Below the pieces are notes generated by a model. It searched no databases, was not told the origin of the DNA, and was given only the letters and a program-made list of their open reading frames with translations. Shown piece after piece: positions 61,498 through 64,000 of a stretch of 64,000 nucleotides of DNA. The stretch lies in assembly GCF_000002235.5 (NCBI RefSeq), contig NW_022145609.1, positions 22,804,408 to 22,868,407 on the forward strand, written 5' to 3'. The stretch is from Strongylocentrotus purpuratus. Its lineage: Eukaryota > Echinodermata > Echinoidea > Camarodonta > Strongylocentrotidae. A program made the position numbers and the translations under genes. How positions within the stretch are numbered: the stretch's first letter is position 1; each line of letters opens with the position of its first letter.

Positions 61498-61575
61498 CTT
61501 TCTCTCTCTTTCTCTCTCTTTCTCCGTCTGTCTCCCTCTTCCCCTCACCCTCTCTCTATCTCTCTCTCTCTCTCA
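61498..61575. repeat. CT microsatellite
   Basis: Interrupted CT/CTTT repeat. Confidence 0.9.
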
Positions 61576-62139
61576 TTTCATATAATGTAGGTCAGGTTGT
61601 TTTCCTCAGGAAATTTCCTGAAAGAATTATTTAGGGACAACTGAATACAATGTACATGGACTAAGACATTTGTCTTCCCTTCAAAAGATAGATACATGTA
61701 AGACTGTGCTAAGTACATATACAATGTAGCTAGTGCATAATTCAAAGCATTTGAACTATCTTAACCTTAGATTACATGAATATCCAAGATGTGATCGTAT
61801 TGCTTTCAGAAATGCCGTTGATGCTACACGTGCAGTATATACTGTAATGTACATGTAATGAACATGTTACAACATAAATTTACGCCCCAGAATTGTAATT
61901 TACTGCCCCTGAGTATCGGAAGCTCATCAGTATTATTCTGTTCACGACCATCCTGGAAATCTAAGCAGTGTACATGTACTACACAGTACAGTACATCTAC
62001 ATGTAGTAGAGGCCCTACATTTTACATGTACACATCTAATACAGATTGAATTGCATTGGTGCACATCTGGGGAGCATGCACTGATATGCTTCGCCACCAG
62101 AAGGAGTGTAATGCTAATGGTTTCAGAATGTTTCGCTTA

Positions 62140-62379
62140 TTCTGTCTCTGTCTGTCTGCCTGCCTGTCTCTGTCTCTATCCCTCCCTCTCTTTTTCTTTC
62201 TCCCCCTCTCTCTCTTTCTCTCTTTCTTTCTCTCTATGTTTCTCCCTCTCTCATTCTACGTGTCTCTTTCTCTGTCACCATCTGTTTTTCCCTCCCCCAC
62301 TCTCTATCTCCTTTCTTTATCTACAATATTTCTTTGTTTTGTTTTGCTTTTCTCTCTCCCCCCCCCCCCTCTCTCTCTG

Positions 62380-62434
<55 letters not shown>

Positions 62435-62513
62435 GTCACATTTTCTGTTTTGCTCTTTCTCTTTTACACTAAACTGACAACCTTTCCTATCTCTTTTTCT
62501 CCATCTCTCTCCA

Positions 62514-62545
<32 letters not shown>
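62140..62545. repeat. Long CT-rich tract with CA and C runs
   Basis: Pyrimidine-rich for about 400 bp, with pure CT runs near 62385-62423 and 62515-62545. The 182- and 138-codon frames across it are Ser-Leu-Phe artefacts. Confidence 0.92.
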
Positions 62546-62549
<4 letters not shown>

Positions 62550-63149
62550 GCTGTCTATTAATTCTCTACACCCCTAAGCCCTGGCCTACGCTTACATAGC
62601 GCTGACTGATATTCTAATCAGTGATCTAAAATAGACATCATTGGTAGGCATCTGGATTGAGACAACATGTCCAATTGCCTGTGACAGGGAAGGTGATCAA
62701 CGCCTCTGCTGAGAGCCAGAAGGGCGTTATCCCATATCATGTCGCACAGACCTAATGCCCTCCTGACTCTCAAAGGTGTACAAACGATACCAAGCCTGTA
62801 GGAAGAGCAGTGTAGGGTCTTGAACATGAACGCTAATGTTCCACTGAGTGCTGGCTGGCTTATGTACATGAACATGTATGTTTCACGTCTTGCGCTTCCC
62901 CCTCCCACAGCTCCCGAAACGTTCGGAATGTATGTCCCTGATCTGAACTTGAAGAGCTATCTTCAAGTTCACAGAAGATATACAGTAGAGCACATTATTA
63001 ATGTGATGATGAATTTGCTGGAAAATATGATTGTCTTTTTAACATATCTATTTTAATTGTATAGAAAAGTGATTAATGTAAAGCATTGTATGAAAATGAT
63101 CTCTTTCTTTGTTTGGTTGTAACTATTTCTTGTTTATCACTTTGTATCT

Positions 63150-63185
63150 AATGAAAGGCGCTTCATAAATGTAATATTATTATTA
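63150..63185 (+). mobile_element. Probable SINE/LINE 3' tail
   Basis: AAAGGCGCTTCATAAATGTA followed by ATATTATTATTAC resembles the same class of 3' tail as at 46158, in the opposite orientation. The body is not recognised. Confidence 0.4.
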
Positions 63186-63837
63186 CATTCAAATAAACAT
63201 GCATGAGGAAGTAAAATGCAGGAGTGTTCCCCTACATTCCTATATTTGGTTAGCATTTTGTAATGATACACATGTTTAAATTTATACTATTCCAAACGTT
63301 ATAGGAAGGGCATAAGTAGTATTTGCATGATTTGTAAATCAAAGGTCATTGTACTTGCTATAAAGTATGATGGTCCTATTTAATCCTATTTCTCTTTGTT
63401 TGAGGAAATGAATTTTCTGTAAATACATATGCAGTTAGATGTAATTTGACATCAACATGTATGATGTCAATTAATTTGCCTTATATTTCAGTAAGATATT
63501 GTAATTAATATGACCATATATCTCAATTACTACTAGTCGATGGTGAATATTTTCAAGCAACGGTACATGGAGCGATAGTTTTATATTGTGCAAGAGTTCA
63601 GAATTTCCTGTAAAAGCAGGATTACAACATTCTTTCACTTTGGAATTGTTGTGAGGCTTTAGGCCTTCACTTAATCCATATTGCATTTTTATAAGCCCTA
63701 CTGGATTCTCTGTATTTCGATCAATACTCATCTTGCAGAACCTTCGCTCAAGATCTTGGTATATTCATTTATGACGTCTTTTTTAACCATCCCTCCTTCT
63801 CTCTCTCTTTTGTTCCGTTTCGTCTCTCTTCCTGCAG

Positions 63838-63964
63838 TGAACCACACTCCCGATTCTATGCAGCCCAGATTGTCCTTGCCTTCGAGTACCTCCACCACTT
63901 GGACCTTATATACAGAGATTTGAAACCGGAGAACATCCTAATCCAAGAGAATGGTTACATTGCA
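63838..63964 (+). CDS. PRKACA-like: PKA catalytic subunit, coding exon 6 (catalytic loop); gene continues past window
   Basis: The 127-nt exon has acceptor TCTTCCTGCAG and donor GTGAGT. It completes Ser141 and runs to Ala183: [33 protein letters not shown] and [18 protein letters not shown] (166-173) is the catalytic loop, with the catalytic base Asp168 (D166 in standard numbering), Lys170 and Asn173. YRD in place of HRD is normal for PKA and other AGC kinases. The exon ends in phase 0 just before the expected (V/T)TDFG exon, which must lie beyond 64000 together with the activation loop and C-tail. Length equals vertebrate exon 6. Confidence 0.97.
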
Positions 63965-64000
63965 GTGAGTGATACCAACTCCTTTACCTTTCCCTCCACT
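63965..64000 (+). other. PKA intron 6, start only
   Basis: Donor GTGAGT follows exon 6. The intron runs off the window. Confidence 0.85.

Larger units (their letters stand above)
46870..63837 (+). other. PKA intron 5 (17 kb), satellites and TIR elements
   Basis: The intron holds TIR elements at 47273, 47787, 54300, 57008 and 59227, a near-perfect palindrome at 50402-50615, three decayed arrays (53213-55100, 57973-58530, 58680-59660), a G49 run, and CT tracts (55467-55592, 61498-61575, 62140-62545). Stretches between these (48363-50401, 50616-53212, 55600-57007, 59662-61497, 62550-63837) are AT-rich and I recognise no gene in them. Confidence 0.85.

Overview
This is a eukaryotic, intron-rich, AT-rich genomic window, most likely from an echinoderm and probably a sea urchin. 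That assignment is inference. It rests on PKA exons that read like invertebrate PKA-C, on very abundant TACATGTA-type oligomers, on long G/C and CT runs, and on a crowd of small terminal-inverted-repeat (TIR) elements.

The only gene I can support firmly is the 5' half of a cAMP-dependent protein kinase (PKA) catalytic subunit on the + strand. Six coding exons are visible: 22065-22113, 29468-29529, 30351-30479, 34912-35010, 46787-46869 and 63838-63964. They join in frame into 183 codons, from the N-myristoylation start MGNNPASK through the glycine loop, catalytic Lys, C-helix Glu, hinge and the YRDLKPEN catalytic loop. The gene stops at a splice donor just before the DFG exon, so the rest lies beyond the right edge. 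Exon lengths and phases match the vertebrate PRKACA layout as I know it (62, 129, 99, 83 and 127 nt after a short first exon).

Layout: 1-22064 is upstream DNA with no convincing gene. It holds low-complexity CT/GA tracts, poly-G/poly-C runs, several TIR elements (two with clear target-site duplications), a near-perfect 693-bp tandem duplication, and a weak leucine-rich-repeat-like coding relic. 22065-64000 is the PKA gene, over 99% intron. Intron 3 has a 0.4-kb foldback. Intron 4 (11.8 kb) has three copies of one 0.4-kb foldback family plus two larger unclassified repeats. Intron 5 (17 kb) has a hAT-type element with a perfect 8-bp target duplication, an almost perfect 91-bp-arm palindrome, three decayed satellite-like arrays (two interrupted by TIR elements), a 49-base G run and several TTAA-flanked elements.

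I saw no retrovirus-like or capsid-bearing element, no tRNA or rRNA gene and no CRISPR array. I found no evidence of a new multi-gene system. The unusual material is structural: nested mobile elements, palindromes and a repeat landscape that changes at the start of the gene.
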